From contig JAHHSF010000019.1 of assembly GCA_020025375.1 (NCBI GenBank), positions 1-15,063 of the forward strand: DNA of 15,063 nucleotides. Direction: 5' to 3'. The notes under the pieces are model-generated. The model worked only from the letters and a program-made list of their open reading frames with translations. It was not told where the DNA came from and did not search any database. The translations under genes and the position numbers were made by a program. Below are positions 7,869-13,574 of the stretch, in pieces (position 1 is the first letter of the stretch; each line of letters begins with the position of its first letter). This stretch comes from Oscillospiraceae bacterium. GTDB lineage: Bacteria > Bacillota > Clostridia > Oscillospirales > Oscillospiraceae.

Positions 7869-7897
7869 ATTTGGTTGCCGTTTCCGGCAACTCAAAT
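7869..7897 (-). other. GNRA-capped hairpin in the yvcK-whiA spacer
   Basis: On the minus strand AUUUG-(A)-GUUGCCG pairs with CGGCAAC-CAAAU around a GAAA tetraloop: 12 base pairs with one bulged A. GAAA caps are a common, very stable RNA loop. No U-run follows, so it is not a terminator. It lies only a few nt upstream of the candidate terminator at 7838-7863, and both fall in the 132-nt untranslated spacer. A role in RNA processing or stability of the downstream transcript is possible but unproven. Confidence 0.5.
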
Positions 7898-7936
7898 TTT
7901 GAAATTCCTGCTTGGCTTTTATTGGCAGGTCTGCGC

Positions 7937-8941
7937 TTAAAAGATGCGGGTGTCGGCCCGCTCCTGATAAAGCTCCATCACCGCCTGGGCCAGGCGTTCT
8001 GTGTCGTGGCGGGCGTAATGGGCCCCCTCGGCCGCCAGAGACCGGGAGACCACCTCCACCCCAAGCTTCTGGATTCGGGCGGCGTCCACCTCCATGGGAA
8101 AGGCGTTTTCCGTGGCGTACCGCTCTAACAGCTCAGCCCGGATGGGAGTGTCGTTCACCAGGCAGAGGTCCACCAGGCCGGGAGCGCCGTGGGCCAGCAG
8201 GGCAGCCACGTGGTCCCCCGCCGTCATGTCTTCGGTCTCCCCTTCCTGGGTCATGATGTTGCAGACGTAAATTTTCAGCGCATCCGAGGCGCAGATGGCC
8301 TGTACCACCCCATCCACCAGCAGATTTGGGATGATGCTGGTGTAGAGACTGCCGGGCCCCAGTAGGATGAGGTCGGCATCCCGGATGGCCTCCAGGGTCT
8401 GGGGCAGGGCCTCAGGATGCTCGGGCAGGAGACGGACCCTGGCAATACGGCAGTCCTGCTCCTTCTTGAATTGAAAGATTTTGGACTCCCCCACCACGTG
8501 GGTGCCATTTTCAAAGGTGGCCTCCAGGATCACGTCTGAGTTGGTCACAGGAAGGACCCGGCCAGAAATGGCCAAGACCTCACTCATCCGTGCCACAGCC
8601 TGGTCAAAGGAATCGGAAATGCCGTTCAGAGCGGCCAGGATTAGGTTGCCGAAGGCCTGGCCGGAGAGGCTCCCTTCGGTAAAGCGGTAAGCCAGGAGCT
8701 GTTCCATCACCGGCTCCACGTTGGCAAGGGCCTGCATACAGTTGCGGATGTCTCCCGGAGGAGGCATCCCCAGGTCCTGGCGCAGGATGCCGGAGCCGCC
8801 GCCGTCGTCGGCCACGGTGACGATGGCAGTCAAATTCTGGGTCCGACTCTTCAGACCCCGGAGCATGGTGGAAAGGCCGTGCCCTCCCCCGATGGCGACG
8901 ATGTTCGGTCCCTGTTCCCAACTGTGAGAATTATTTTCCAT
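7937..8941 (-). CDS. yvcK: YvcK (gluconeogenesis factor / CofD-like family)
   Basis: The 334-residue protein belongs to the YvcK/CofD family. B. subtilis YvcK binds UDP-N-acetylglucosamine, is needed for growth on gluconeogenic carbon sources and supports cell shape. Motifs seen: GGGHGLS (18-24) and TVADDGGGSG (42-51) in the nucleotide-sugar-binding fold, GNLILAALNG (98-107), LGPGSLYTSIIPNLL (194-208) and CNIMTQEGETEDMT (227-240). The length is usual. I chose the ATG at 8941-8939, with GAGG (within rapZ) 8 nt upstream. A TTG at 8947 in frame is nearly on top of that site. The start lies 2 nt after the rapZ stop, so the two are almost certainly cotranscribed and translationally coupled. The position between rapZ and whiA is the conserved arrangement in Firmicutes. 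Confidence 0.95.
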   Translation of the reverse strand: MENNSHSWEQGPNIVAIGGGHGLSTMLRGLKSRTQNLTAIVTVADDGGGSGILRQDLGMPPPGDIRNCMQALANVEPVMEQLLAYRFTEGSLSGQAFGNLILAALNGISDSFDQAVARMSEVLAISGRVLPVTNSDVILEATFENGTHVVGESKIFQFKKEQDCRIARVRLLPEHPEALPQTLEAIRDADLILLGPGSLYTSIIPNLLVDGVVQAICASDALKIYVCNIMTQEGETEDMTAGDHVAALLAHGAPGLVDLCLVNDTPIRAELLERYATENAFPMEVDAARIQKLGVEVVSRSLAAEGAHYARHDTERLAQAVMELYQERADTRIF

Positions 8942-8943
8942 GG

Positions 8944-9804
8944 TCAAGCCCTCGTCATGTCCCGGTGCTTTTCCACCGCCGTATACCCTTTTTGACGCAC
9001 AAAGTCGGCCACTGCCCGGGTGATGGCCACCGAGCGGTGCTGGCCGCCGGTACAGCCGATGGCGATGACCAGCTCGGTCTTTCCCTCCTCCACATATTGG
9101 GGCAGGAGGAAGGCCAAGAGCCTCTCCAGATATTTCATAAAGTCCTTGCTCTGCTGATAGCCGAACAAAAAGGTGTAGACGGGCTCGTCCAACCCGGTCT
9201 GGGGACGGAGCTGCTCGATATAGTAGGGGTTGGGCAGAAACCGGACGTCAAAGACCAGGTCGGCCTCCATGGGAAGCCCGTACTTGTACCCGAAAGAGGT
9301 GACGGATACCCGCATCTGCCGCTTCTCCCCTTTCCGGTCGAAGAGGCGCAGGACCTCCCCCCGGAGCTTGGCGGTGGAGAGAACGGTGGTGTCGATGATG
9401 TATTGGGCACGGGCCCGTACCCCGGCCAGGGCGGCCTTCTCCCGGGCCACAGCCCCGGCCAAATCCTGCTCCTCACCGGCCAAGGGGTGGCTCCGCCGGG
9501 TCTCCTTATACCGTTTGATGATAGTCTCGGGGGCAGCCTCCACGAAGAGGATCTTGTACTGGCACTCCATCTTTTTCAGGGCCTCCAGGGCATCGAAAAG
9601 GCCGTCGAAGGTCTGCCCACCCCGGATGTCGCAGACCAGAGCCACCCGGTCATACTCCTTCTCCCGGGCCATGCAGAGCTGGGCCAACCCCGGAATGAGG
9701 GGAGCGGGCAGATTGTCCACCACGTAGAAGCCCATATCCTCCAAAATGGAGGCTGTCTTACTTTTTCCGGCTCCGGAGAGGCCGGAGATAATTACAAATT
9801 CCAT
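8944..9804 (-). CDS. rapZ: RapZ/YvcJ nucleotide-binding protein
   Basis: The 286-residue protein is of the RapZ (YvcJ) family. In E. coli RapZ senses glucosamine-6-phosphate and presents the sRNA GlmZ to RNase E. The Gram-positive YvcJ hydrolyses nucleotides, but its target is less clear. Walker A is GLSGAGKS (8-15), VVDNLP (28-33) and CDIRGG (58-63) follow, and the C-terminal domain carries the family signature around GCTGGQHRSVAITRAV (250-265), the amino-sugar-phosphate pocket region in E. coli RapZ. I chose the ATG at 9804-9802, which gives the usual length and N-terminus. A longer open frame upstream overlaps murB and encodes nothing family-like. The first 13 nt overlap the end of murB, so translation is probably coupled. 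Linking a possible amino-sugar sensor to MurB fits UDP-GlcNAc use in cell-wall synthesis. Confidence 0.95.
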   Translation of the reverse strand: MEFVIISGLSGAGKSKTASILEDMGFYVVDNLPAPLIPGLAQLCMAREKEYDRVALVCDIRGGQTFDGLFDALEALKKMECQYKILFVEAAPETIIKRYKETRRSHPLAGEEQDLAGAVAREKAALAGVRARAQYIIDTTVLSTAKLRGEVLRLFDRKGEKRQMRVSVTSFGYKYGLPMEADLVFDVRFLPNPYYIEQLRPQTGLDEPVYTFLFGYQQSKDFMKYLERLLAFLLPQYVEEGKTELVIAIGCTGGQHRSVAITRAVADFVRQKGYTAVEKHRDMTRA

Positions 9805-10724
9805 GCTTCCACCCCCAGCAGACGCACCTCTGGCTCCAAGGCCACACCAGTCTGTTCCAGCACCACCCGGTAGACGTGGGAGATGACCCCCATCACGTCG
9901 GCGCAAGTGGCGTTCCCCAGGTTGACCACAAAGCCTGCGTGCTTTTCCGAGACCTGGGCGTTGCCCACCCGGCACCCCTTCAGACCGCATTGATCGATGA
10001 GGGCGGCGGCAAAGCCGTCCTTGGGTCGCTTGAAGGTGGAGCCGGCGCTGGGCAGTTCCAGGGGCTGGCGCTCCCTTCTCCGAAAGGCCAGATCGTCAAT
10101 TCTGGCGGCAATCTTCACCGGATCCCCGGGCTGGAGGCAAACCACAGCGCTGAGAATGATGCCGTCCAGGTCCTCAAAGACGCTTTTCCGGTAGGAGAAG
10201 CCCAGTTTCTCCCCCACAATCTCCCGCAGAGAACCGTCCAACCCCAAAAAGCGGACGGATTCCACCACGTTGGCAATCTCGCCGTTATAAGCGCCGGCAT
10301 TCATCATCACCGCGCCCCCCACCGAGCCGGGAATGCCGTGGGCAAACTCCAGGCCGGTGAGGCTCTCCTGCCGGGCAAAGGCGGCAGCCTGGCTGAGCAG
10401 GGTCCCTGCCCCCAGGCGCAGGCAGGTGTCATTCACCTTTTCGATGGTCCCCAGCCCTTTCCCACACTTGATGACAAAGGCGTCCAGGCCACGGTCGGCC
10501 ACCAGAAGGTTGGAGCCATTGCCGATAAACAGGGGTTCGATCCCAAGGCCCATCGCCGCCTGGACCGCCTGGGCCACTTCCCCCTCAGAGGCTGGGAAGG
10601 CCATCAGCTTTACAGGTCCGCCAATGCGGAAGGAGGTATGCTTACTCATGGGCTCCTCCTGCCGAAGCTCCAGCCCCGGACAAAGTCGCTCCAGTTCTAT
10701 TTTCAAGGCTTCAAAGTGATTCAT
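9792..10724 (-). CDS. murB: UDP-N-acetylenolpyruvoylglucosamine reductase
   Basis: The 310-residue FAD enzyme reduces UDP-GlcNAc-enolpyruvate to UDP-MurNAc with NADPH, the second committed step of peptidoglycan synthesis, in the cytoplasm. The FAD-binding part has HTSFRIGGP (29-37), GNGSNLLVAD (68-77) and GIPGSVGGAVMMNAGAY (130-146). Catalytic candidates are R179 in SYRKS, S229 in AGSTFKRP, the proton donor, and E299 in LEPEVRLLG. The short type-II form lacks an insertion found in E. coli MurB. I chose the ATG at 10724-10722, with GGAGG 6 nt upstream. A GTG at 10739 in frame would place this site inside the gene. It is the first gene of the operon, 23 nt or so after the likely start of transcription, and overlaps rapZ by 13 nt. 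Confidence 0.96.
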   Translation of the reverse strand: MNHFEALKIELERLCPGLELRQEEPMSKHTSFRIGGPVKLMAFPASEGEVAQAVQAAMGLGIEPLFIGNGSNLLVADRGLDAFVIKCGKGLGTIEKVNDTCLRLGAGTLLSQAAAFARQESLTGLEFAHGIPGSVGGAVMMNAGAYNGEIANVVESVRFLGLDGSLREIVGEKLGFSYRKSVFEDLDGIILSAVVCLQPGDPVKIAARIDDLAFRRRERQPLELPSAGSTFKRPKDGFAAALIDQCGLKGCRVGNAQVSEKHAGFVVNLGNATCADVMGVISHVYRVVLEQTGVALEPEVRLLGVEAWNL

Positions 10725-10753
10725 TGTCCGCCTCCACACACGAATTCATAGTA

Positions 10754-10762
10754 ATTATAACA
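10754..10762 (-). promoter_or_regulatory. Extended -10 promoter of the murB operon
   Basis: On the minus strand TGTTATAAT is a perfect -10 TATAAT (complement of 10754-10759) with the TG extension. No good -35 is seen at 17-18 bp (best TTCTAT), which fits an extended -10 promoter. Transcription should begin near 10747, leaving a leader of about 23 nt that holds the murB ribosome binding site. The surrounding sequence up to about 10870 is A/T-rich, unlike the genes. Confidence 0.7.
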
Positions 10763-10885
10763 GATGTAGAGGAAAAATAGAATAGCTCTTCCCGAAAAAG
10801 GATACATTGTTATTATCTACAAAATCAAAAACTTATTTTTATTCTTTTCCTCCATTTTTTCGGAAATGCCAAGGGAAACGGGTAA

Positions 10886-11173
10886 CTAAACAGCAAGAAC
10901 GCCGTCCTGGGTGCCGCCCAATGGGTCTTTGCGGCTGCCAAAGAAAAACACGCCCTGCGTTATACACGCTGCCGGGGCTTGGCCGGGACTATGAACTGGG
11001 TGAAGCTGAAATTTGCTGCCATGAACATCAATAAGCTGGCCCAATGGAAATGGAAGGAGCGTATACACACCTTGCTGTTTCTCACATTCGGCCTCATTTG
11101 CGAACGAAACCCGGCTTGTGCCTGACGCACAGCCGGGTTTCTCCACACTCTGAAGCGCCCTGGAATCTTTTGA
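10886..11173 (+). pseudogene. Transposase C-terminal remnant (IS1182-like)
   Basis: An open frame without its own start, from the TAA at 10883-10885 to a TGA at 11123-11125, gives 79 residues. They include NAVLGAAQWVFAAAKEKHAL followed by RYTRCRGLAGTMNWVKLKFA and AMNINKLAQWKWK. The pattern 'KEKH-x-x-RYT-x-x-RGL ... FAAMN-x-x-KLA-x-WKWK' is that of the C-terminus of IS1182-type transposases in Clostridia. After the TGA the same frame continues RTAGFLHTLKRPGIF to a second TGA at 11171-11173, which looks like more of the old tail. The catalytic core, start and left end are missing. The frame is plus strand, toward the terminator at 11153-11190. The family is from memory of related proteins, not a search. 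This stretch and the A/T-rich 10760-10885 fill the gap between murB and glnA; I see no other gene there. Confidence 0.7.
11107..11140. other. Stable hairpin inside the transposase remnant
   Basis: AAACCCGGC-(T)-TGTGC pairs with GCACA-GCCGGGTTT around a CTGAC loop: 14 base pairs with one bulge. Only three U follow on either strand, so termination would be weak in both directions. It may be part of the old element's end, or it may serve as the 3' end of the glnA transcript, which lacks a better U-run hairpin in its own direction. Confidence 0.5.
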
Positions 11174-11190
11174 TTCCAGGGTGCTTTTTT
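11153..11190 (+). terminator. Intrinsic terminator, plus strand, beside the glnA stop
   Basis: AAGCGCCCTGGAATC pairs with GATTCCAGGGTGCTT around TTTT: 15 pairs including one G-U, and a run of six T (11185-11190) ends it. The U-run is in the plus direction, away from the transposase remnant and into the end of glnA. On the minus strand only two U follow the stem, so it is not a good glnA terminator. It begins 2 nt from the glnA stop. Confidence 0.8.
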
Positions 11191-11191
11191 C

Positions 11192-12523
11192 TTAGTAGGT
11201 CACCATATATTTTTCTCTTTCCCAGGAGGAGACACGGGTGCGGTACTCCTCCCACTCGGCGGTCTTTCCGGCCAGGTACTGGGTGGTGACATGGTCCCCC
11301 AGAGCAGCCTGAATCAGCTTGTCCTTTCGGAACTCCCGGATGGCCTCTTCCAGGGAGCCGGGGAGGGAGTCGATCTTGTGCCGGGCCCTGGTCTTGGCGT
11401 CCATGGCGTAGATGTCCTGGGTGATCTCCAGGGGCGGGGTAAGCCCGCGCTCGATGCCGTCCAGACCGGCGGCCAGGCAGGCCGCCAGGGACAGATAAGG
11501 GTTGCAGCTGGGGTCGGGACTACGGAGCTCCACCCGGGTGGACTGACCCCGGGCGGAGGGGATGCGGACCAGGGCGGAGCGGTTGGAGGCCGACCAGGCC
11601 ATGTAGCAGGGGGCCTCATAGCCGGGGACCAGCCGCTTATAGGAGTTCACCAGGGGGTTGGTGATGAGGGTCAGGCCCTTTACGTGGGACAGGATGCCGG
11701 CGATAAAGCTGTACGCCTCCTTGGACAGGCCCCGCTCTCCATTCTCGTCGTAAAACACGTTCTTGCCGTTGCGGAACAGGGACATATTGGTGTGCATCCC
11801 GGAGCCGGCCACCCCATAGAGGGGCTTGGGCATGAAGGTGGCGTGGAGGCCGTTGATCTGGGCCATGGTCTTCACCGCCAGCTTGAAGGTCATGATGTTG
11901 TCGGCCGCCTTCAGGGCGCCGGTGTACTTGAAGTCGATCTCATGCTGGCCCCGGGCGTTCTCGTGATGGGAGGCCTCGATCTCGTAGCCCATCTGCTCCA
12001 GGGCCAAGCAGATCTGGCGGCGGGTGCTCTCCCCATGGTCCAGGGGGCCCAGGTCGAAGTAGCCCGCCTCGTCATTGGTCTTGGTGGTGGGCTTGCCCTC
12101 CTCGTCGGTCTGGAAAAGAAAGAATTCTGCCTCGGGACCCACATTGAAGGCGTCATAGCCCATGTCGGCAGCCCGCTGGAGGACCCGCTTCAGCACGCCA
12201 CGAGGGTCACCCACAAAGGGGGTGCCGTCAGGGTTATACACGTCGCAGATAAGCCGGGCCACCTTACCGTGCTCCGGATGCCAGGGAAAGACCACAAAGG
12301 AGTCCAGGTCCGGGTAGAGATACTGGTCAGACTCGTTGATACGTACGAAGCCCTCAATGGAGGAGCCATCAATGGCGATCTGGTTGTTCAGCGCCTTTTT
12401 AATCTGGGAGGCGGTGATGGCCACGTTCTTGAGCTGGCCGAAAATGTCGGTGAACTGCATACGGATGAACTTGATGTCCTCCGCCTCGACTTTTTTAATG
12501 ATATCTTCCTTGGTGTATCCCAT
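11192..12523 (-). CDS. glnA: Glutamine synthetase, type I alpha
   Basis: The 443-residue cytoplasmic enzyme forms glutamine from glutamate, ammonia and ATP as a dodecamer. Metal and substrate ligands are visible: E131 and E133 in GPEAEFF, E188, E195 in GQHEIDF, H244 in GSGMHTN, E303 in the flap NSYKRLVPGYEAPCY, and R330/R334 around STRVELRS. The length and lack of the adenylylation loop (no NLYDLP-like motif) mark the GSI-alpha form of Firmicutes. R61 in SSIEGFVRI matches B. subtilis R62, which mediates feedback inhibition by glutamine. The ATG at 12523 has AAAAGGGG 8 nt upstream. It is a single-gene unit with its own promoter, divergent from cysE. The leader is too short (about 36 nt) for a riboswitch, and no GlnR/TnrA-type box is evident. 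Control is therefore likely through promoter or enzyme activity, which is inference. Confidence 0.97.
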   Translation of the reverse strand: MGYTKEDIIKKVEAEDIKFIRMQFTDIFGQLKNVAITASQIKKALNNQIAIDGSSIEGFVRINESDQYLYPDLDSFVVFPWHPEHGKVARLICDVYNPDGTPFVGDPRGVLKRVLQRAADMGYDAFNVGPEAEFFLFQTDEEGKPTTKTNDEAGYFDLGPLDHGESTRRQICLALEQMGYEIEASHHENARGQHEIDFKYTGALKAADNIMTFKLAVKTMAQINGLHATFMPKPLYGVAGSGMHTNMSLFRNGKNVFYDENGERGLSKEAYSFIAGILSHVKGLTLITNPLVNSYKRLVPGYEAPCYMAWSASNRSALVRIPSARGQSTRVELRSPDPSCNPYLSLAACLAAGLDGIERGLTPPLEITQDIYAMDAKTRARHKIDSLPGSLEEAIREFRKDKLIQAALGDHVTTQYLAGKTAEWEEYRTRVSSWEREKYMVTY

Positions 12524-12565
12524 AACAAGTACCCCTTTTCCGGTTTTCCTGAGTTTATCTGTCTA

Positions 12566-12594
12566 ATCCTATCACATCACCCCAGAATTTTCAA
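12566..12594 (-). promoter_or_regulatory. glnA promoter
   Basis: On the minus strand the -35 is TTGAAA (complement of 12589-12594), the spacer 17 bp and the -10 TAGGAT (complement of 12566-12571). Transcription should begin near 12559, about 36 nt before the ATG. It is back-to-back with the cysE promoter, with 41 bp between the two -35 boxes. Confidence 0.8.
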
Positions 12595-12635
12595 TTAGCA
12601 ATTCCACCGTATACACCCAAAAGCATAGCCCCCCC

Positions 12636-12667
12636 TTGACACCTTTTCCCGTCCGTGGTAGTATAAT
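12636..12667 (+). promoter_or_regulatory. Promoter of the cysE-cysS operon
   Basis: A perfect -35 TTGACA (12636-12641) is followed after 17 bp by TAGTAT (12659-12664), and after 20 bp by a perfect TATAAT (12662-12667). Which hexamer is used is uncertain. A 17-bp spacer favours TAGTAT, while the second site has the better sequence. Transcription should begin at about 12671-12674, just before the T-box leader. Confidence 0.8.
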
Positions 12668-12671
12668 GTAT

Positions 12672-12904
12672 CAATTAAAGATCGCGTTGAATGGGAAAAG
12701 TAGCATCCCACCACCCCCGGCCAGAGAGGGACCGTCACCGGCTGAAAGCGGACCCACGGAGAAGGATGTGAATTGCGCCCGGGAGCGAGGGGGATGTGGA
12801 TGCCCTCCGGGTCAGCCGCCGTCATTGGCTTTGAGTGAAAAACGAGAGTGGAACCGCGACGTTATGCCGCCTCTCATGCCCAAAGGCATGGGAGGCGTTT
12901 TTTT
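12672..12904 (+). promoter_or_regulatory. T-box riboswitch, cysteine specific
   Basis: The leader senses uncharged tRNA-Cys and controls readthrough into cysE-cysS. Stem I: CGC (12683-12685) pairs with GCG (12785-12787), TGGG (12692-12695) with CCCG (12778-12781), and CATCC (12704-12708) with GGATG (12764-12768). The specifier loop has AGTA (12699-12702) opposite GAA (12770-12772), the loop-E pattern of T-boxes. The specifier is most likely TGC (12774-12776), a Cys codon followed by a purine. An AGAGA motif lies at 12723-12727. The T-box sequence GAGAGTGGAACCGCG (12844-12858) has TGGA, which would pair with a tRNA ending UCCA, and tRNA-Cys has U at position 73. A competing terminator follows at 12868-12904. 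The leader and promoters fill the 400-nt gap between glnA and cysE. Confidence 0.95.
12868..12904 (+). terminator. T-box conditional terminator
   Basis: CGCCTCTCATGCC pairs with GGCATGGGAGGCG around a CAAA loop (13 pairs, one U-G), then seven T (12898-12904). The left arm follows the T-box sequence within 10 nt and would compete with the antiterminator, as in other transcription-control T-boxes. The cysE ribosome binding site (12911-12917) follows at once. Confidence 0.93.
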
Positions 12905-12923
12905 ATTTTCTGGAGGACACACT

Positions 12924-13574
12924 ATGACACAATTAGGCGAGACCCTGCGGGCTTATCAGGCCCGGGACCCGGCGGCCCGGAGCTGCCTGGAGATTTTTCT
13001 CCTCTACCCCGGCGTACACGCTATCATTTTCCACCGGGTGAGCCACTGGCTCTGGACCCACCAGTTGCGCTTCCTGGCCCGGCTCAATTCCCAGCTCGCC
13101 CGGCACTGCACCGGCATTGAAATTCACCCCGGTGCGGTCATCGGCCGCCGCTTCGTCATTGACCACGGCATGGGCATCGTCATCGGGGAGACCGCCGAGA
13201 TTGGGGACGACGTCCTCCTCTACCACGGCGTGACCCTGGGCGGCACCGGCAAGGATCAGGGCAAGCGTCATCCCACCATCGGAAACAATGTCCTCATCGC
13301 CTGCGGAGCCAAGGTTTTGGGTCCCTTCAAGGTGGGGGATAATTCCCGTATCGCCGCCAACGCCGTGGTCCTCTCGGAGGTTCCTCCCAACGCCACCGCC
13401 GTTGGCGTGCCCGCGCGCATCGTCCGAGTGGCCGGGGAGCGCACCGACTACGCCGAGCGAGTGGACCAGATCCATATCACCGATCCCCTCCAGAAGGAAT
13501 TGCAGGTCCTGCAATCCCGGCTAGATTTCTTAGAACAACAAATGGAAAGGGAGAAAAACCATGAAACTATATAA
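12924..13574 (+). CDS. cysE: Serine O-acetyltransferase
   Basis: The 216-residue cytoplasmic enzyme acetylates L-serine with acetyl-CoA to O-acetylserine, the carbon precursor of cysteine. It has a short N-terminal helical part (1-60), a left-handed beta-helix of hexapeptide repeats (about 62-165), and a Leu/Gln/Glu-rich helical tail (185-210). IEIHPGAVIGRRFVIDHGMG (65-84) carries catalytic H81 and the acidic partner E66, which aligns with Asp in E. coli and is Glu in the Firmicute form. GVTLGGTGK (102-110) and KRHPTIG (114-120) shape the active site. Firmicute CysE is shorter at the N-terminus than in E. coli. The ATG at 12924 has TGGAGGA 6-7 nt upstream. A longer open frame from 12636 runs through the T-box and is not used. 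The end overlaps cysS by 14 nt, so the genes are translationally coupled. Confidence 0.96.
   Translation: MTQLGETLRAYQARDPAARSCLEIFLLYPGVHAIIFHRVSHWLWTHQLRFLARLNSQLARHCTGIEIHPGAVIGRRFVIDHGMGIVIGETAEIGDDVLLYHGVTLGGTGKDQGKRHPTIGNNVLIACGAKVLGPFKVGDNSRIAANAVVLSEVPPNATAVGVPARIVRVAGERTDYAERVDQIHITDPLQKELQVLQSRLDFLEQQMEREKNHETI

Noticed and set aside
9805..9990. Upstream extension of rapZ to 9990
   Set aside because: The added 62 residues are Gly/Arg-rich out-of-frame murB sequence. The family N-terminus MEFVIISGLSGAGKS begins at 9804.
10788..10863. Imperfect inverted repeat, CCGAAAAA (10792-10799) and TTTTTCGG (about 10856-10863), in the A/T-rich gap
   Set aside because: The arms are short and A/T-rich with a 50-nt loop, and no matching ends flank the transposase remnant. 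Chance is likely, though it might be a trace of an element end.
10886..11146. Minus-strand open frame (86 codons) over the transposase remnant
   Set aside because: It has no ribosome binding site, matches no family, and is antisense to the frame that carries transposase-like sequence.
12636..12923. An N-terminal extension of cysE by 96 codons, starting at TTG 12636
   Set aside because: It would begin in the promoter -35 and read through the T-box and its terminator. A strong ribosome binding site and family-like N-terminus place the start at 12924.
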